The notes beneath the pieces were generated by a model, which searched no databases, was not told the DNA's origin, and saw only the letters and a program-made list of their open reading frames with translations. A stretch of 15,673 nt of DNA from the NCBI GenBank assembly GCA_002492335.1, contig DKYD01000067.1:1-15673 (forward strand), in the 5' to 3' direction. Of the stretch, positions 13,692-15,673 are shown in pieces. This stretch comes from Lachnospiraceae bacterium UBA7109 (GTDB taxonomy: Bacteria; Bacillota; Clostridia; Lachnospirales; Lachnospiraceae). How positions within the stretch are numbered: the first letter of the stretch is position 1; every line of letters starts with the position of its first letter. The translations under genes were made by a program, and so were the position numbers.

Positions 13692-14039
13692 ATGGGATTG
13701 ATATTTGGCGTTTTTGCATTGTGTTTCGGTATTCGTGGCCTGTATGGATATTATCTGATGAAGACAAAAAGAGACCTCAGTGCGTCTTATCTGCTGCCGA
13801 AGGATGTGAATCCAAAAGATTGTAAGGATCTGGATGCATACTGCAGGGAAACACAGAGCCTGCAGATGCTTATGGGCGTAATTACTGTGCTGTATGGCAT
13901 CATGGAGTTATATAATTCTTATGTGGCGGCAGTGGGGATTTTGCTCCCGATTATGCTTGCTCTGCTTCTTGTTGCATTGCTTCTTGTGGCGGTGCTTACA
14001 CGCAAGTATAATTATAAATATTTTGATTTGAAAAAATAG
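13692..14039 (+). CDS. Small membrane protein of unknown function
   Basis: A 115-residue protein I do not recognise. It has a hydrophobic N-terminal segment (about 1-23), a polar central loop with two Cys residues and several acidic and basic residues (about 24-57), then two adjacent hydrophobic segments (about 58-77 and 79-103) and a basic, Tyr-rich tail. The ATG stands 11 nt after the thrC stop, with AGGTG 6 nt upstream, so it is probably the last cistron of the leuC-leuD-thrC unit. No terminator is visible after it before the 6S RNA promoter. No functional role can be assigned. Confidence 0.7.
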   Translation: MGLIFGVFALCFGIRGLYGYYLMKTKRDLSASYLLPKDVNPKDCKDLDAYCRETQSLQMLMGVITVLYGIMELYNSYVAAVGILLPIMLALLLVALLLVAVLTRKYNYKYFDLKK

Positions 14040-14043
14040 GCAG

Positions 14044-14072
14044 TTGTAAAATGTGGCCGGATGGGGTATAAT
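14044..14072 (+). promoter_or_regulatory. Promoter of the 6S RNA gene
   Basis: TTGTAA (14044-14049) and a consensus TATAAT (14067-14072) are separated by 17 bp. The expected start, about 14080, coincides with the beginning of the RNA that can fold into the 6S structure. Confidence 0.7.
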
Positions 14073-14079
14073 ACTTTTA

Positions 14080-14262
14080 GAAAACCTGGGATGTACGATA
14101 CTCCTGTTATTTTGAACCTACAAAACTTTAAACGGGACTCTTATATCTCCGTAATATGTCAGGCCTCCATATATGCAGGGGAAGACAAAAAAGCGGATGC
14201 GGACACCCACCTAGCTATGGCTAGGAGTCAAAATACAGGAACCGGCATTTCCGGGGATATAC
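14080..14262 (+). ncRNA. ssrS: 6S RNA (RNA polymerase-binding regulatory RNA), Firmicute type
   Basis: The transcript of about 180 nt can form the 6S layout. The closing stem CCUGGGAUG (14085-14093) pairs with CAUUUCCGGGG (14246-14256), the counterpart of CUGAGAUGU/GCAUCUCGG in E. coli 6S. A large central bubble follows, with the 5'-side phrase UUUUGAACCUAC. The apical stem CCUCC/GGGG (14164-14168 with 14178-14181) is centred exactly at the midpoint. A short hairpin CCUAGC-UAUG-GCUAGG (14210-14225) sits on the 3' side of the bubble, where E. coli 6S also has one. 6S RNA mimics open promoter DNA and sequesters the housekeeping polymerase in stationary phase. Both ends are approximate; the 3' end may extend into the terminator. 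Other structured RNAs are possible but fit less well. Confidence 0.8.
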
Positions 14263-14273
14263 TAAAGATAAAG

Positions 14274-14298
14274 GACAGTCGTATAACGGCTGTCTTTT
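14274..14298 (+). terminator. Intrinsic terminator of the 6S RNA
   Basis: GACAGTCGT (14274-14282) pairs with ACGGCTGTC (14286-14294) through one G-U pair around an ATA loop, followed by TTTT. It lies directly downstream of the folded RNA and 38 nt before the next gene. Confidence 0.85.
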
Positions 14299-14335
14299 CC
14301 ATATTATAGAAGGGTTTAACAGGGGATACATATTG

Positions 14336-15664
14336 GTGAATAAGAAAATCGTGAAAGAATATTTGTATTGTGGATTGGCAATTTGTGCACTTCTTGTTAT
14401 TGTTGCAGGTTTTCAGGCTGTTCTGAAGCCCGGCAGAACGAAGGAGGTTGAAACACTGAAAAAACAAACGCTCCTTCCGCCGGAGCAAAAGTTTGTGAAT
14501 AATCCGAATATCCGTGTCCTGATTATGACAGATGGGTATGCGCATACCGTCCATCCGCAGGTCACCTTAAGCGCGGCTTCCGGACTTATCATTACCTGTG
14601 GGGGAGAGTCCGAGGAGTATCCGGGCAGTGAATGGCTTCAGATTACTCCGGATGATGTACGTTTTCAAAAAGGCTATATCCGGATACAGGCAATGCAGGG
14701 GGAGATTACAGTGGGAAGTCTTCGCCGTGGCTATGGAAATCCTTCTTATAACGGTGTGATAGAGCTGCGGACGACTGCAGAGGGTATCGCTCTGATTAAT
14801 GAGCTTCCGGTGGAAAGTTATCTATGCCGGGTTGTGCCGAGTGAAATGCCGTCTTCCTATGAGCAGGAGGCGTTAAAAGCACAGGCTGTCTGTGCCAGAA
14901 GCTATGCATACCGCCAGATGGCTGATTACGGGTATCCGGAATATGAGGCACATGTGAATGACAGTACCGATTATCAGGTGTATGGAAATTCAGCTCCTTC
15001 GGAGAGCGCGCAGAGTGCAGTAGAAGAGACGTGCGGTGAGGCGGTGTTTTTTCACGGACAGATTGTAACGACCTATTATTATTCAACCTCTTGTGGAAGA
15101 ACAACAAGTATGGCTGCATGGGGCACAAAGGAAACAGAGGAAAACAGCTATCTGCGGGTAGTGGAAATAAAAAATGAAGAAGGAGATTATGAAAGAAATC
15201 TTCCCTGGTACCGATGGGAGGCAGTCGTGCCTGTTTCGACAATGTCAAATCTCATTGGGCTTAATACAAAAACCGACGTGGGAATGCTTCAGAGTATTGA
15301 AGTATCAAAGACAGGACCGGGTGGAGCAGCTATTCAGATAAAAGCAAAGGGAGATAAGGGAGAAGTTGTTGTGGAGACGGAAAATAAGATCCGAAGGGCG
15401 CTTGGCGGAAAAGGATACACGATCCGCAGGCAGGATGGAAGTGAGACTGCCAGCAGTACGCTTCTTCCAAGTGCATTTTTTACAATTGAACGGTCCGGAG
15501 AAACCTTTGTTATCCGCGGAGGCGGCTATGGACATGGAATTGGAATGAGCCAGAATGGTGCGAATGAAATGGCGAAGTGTGGAAAGAACTATAAAGAAAT
15601 CTTAGAACTTTTTTATCCGGGAACGAAGATTGCTGCAATCTCTGAGGAGGTGGATAAGTTTTAG
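14336..15664 (+). CDS. SpoIID/LytB-domain protein, membrane anchored (peptidoglycan lytic transglycosylase-like)
   Basis: A protein of about 442 residues with one N-terminal membrane segment (about 9-30), a linker, and an extracytoplasmic domain. The SpoIID/LytB core begins near residue 140. 'ELPVESYLCRVVPSEMPSSYEQEALKAQA' holds the catalytic Glu (about 170) of SpoIID-type glycan-cleaving enzymes. 'YYYSTSCGRT' and the C-terminal 'GGGYGHGIGMSQNGANEMA' are also family hallmarks. SpoIID acts in engulfment during sporulation, while other family members act in vegetative wall processing. At 442 residues this is longer than B. subtilis SpoIID (about 340), and the usual spoIIQ/spoIIID neighbours are not visible, so spoIID itself is not claimed. 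AGGGGA (14321-14326) lies 6 nt from a TTG at 14333 and 9 nt from the GTG at 14336; these adjacent in-frame starts cannot be told apart, and GTG is preferred as the commoner codon. Confidence 0.87.
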   Translation: MNKKIVKEYLYCGLAICALLVIVAGFQAVLKPGRTKEVETLKKQTLLPPEQKFVNNPNIRVLIMTDGYAHTVHPQVTLSAASGLIITCGGESEEYPGSEWLQITPDDVRFQKGYIRIQAMQGEITVGSLRRGYGNPSYNGVIELRTTAEGIALINELPVESYLCRVVPSEMPSSYEQEALKAQAVCARSYAYRQMADYGYPEYEAHVNDSTDYQVYGNSAPSESAQSAVEETCGEAVFFHGQIVTTYYYSTSCGRTTSMAAWGTKETEENSYLRVVEIKNEEGDYERNLPWYRWEAVVPVSTMSNLIGLNTKTDVGMLQSIEVSKTGPGGAAIQIKAKGDKGEVVVETENKIRRALGGKGYTIRRQDGSETASSTLLPSAFFTIERSGETFVIRGGGYGHGIGMSQNGANEMAKCGKNYKEILELFYPGTKIAAISEEVDKF

Positions 15665-15673
15665 AATGAAATT

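Noticed and set aside
14061..14309. Open frame of 82 codons over the 6S region
   Set aside because: It overlaps the 6S promoter, the whole RNA fold and the terminator, has no ribosome site, and its product looks random; the RNA explains the sequence.

Overview
The window reads as an ordinary chromosomal stretch of a low-to-moderate GC Firmicute, most likely class Clostridia, family Lachnospiraceae. The pointers are AGGAGG-type ribosome sites, frequent extended -10 promoters, an ECF-transporter S component, a DUF6465 protein, a CmpB-like 'putative ABC transporter permease' and a Firmicute-style 6S RNA. The taxon is inferred from gene content; no 16S or other marker is present. I see no phage, transposon, CRISPR array or defence genes.

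Left part (1-4686): a PanT-like ECF S component with its own promoter and a hairpin terminator. A TetR-family regulator follows, then a proline/Na+ symporter (PutP). Between the last two lies a textbook regulatory region: a consensus sigma-A promoter (TTGACA-17-TATAAT) with a perfect 18-bp palindrome just downstream of the expected transcription start. A sister palindrome sits next to the tetR stop codon. No terminator is visible between putP, a cytidylate-kinase-like gene and a predicted metal exporter, so they may be cotranscribed.

Middle part (4687-7040): a small Lys/Ala/Val-repeat protein with a C-terminal DUF6465 domain, then a two-gene unit. The first gene encodes a 7-TM protein that carries an isolated N-terminal GGADGPT motif, known from the beta subunit of Na+-pumping decarboxylases. 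The second encodes a PHP-domain phosphoesterase. A long hairpin then terminates transcription from both sides.

Ferrous-iron region (7041-10287): feoA-feoB on the minus strand, diverging from a CmpB-like membrane protein with a coiled-coil tail. The two promoters are back to back, with -35 boxes only 4 bp apart.

Right part (10288-15673): leuC-leuD-thrC, tightly packed (4-nt overlap, then a 3-nt gap), followed by a small unknown membrane protein. Next come a 6S RNA gene with promoter and terminator, and a SpoIID/LytB-like protein with an N-terminal membrane anchor.

The most noteworthy observations are the paired palindromic operators, the overlapping divergent feo promoters, the GGADGPT module on an unrelated membrane scaffold, the 6S RNA and the metal-ligand-rich loops in two metal transporters. 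I found no convincing wholly new system.
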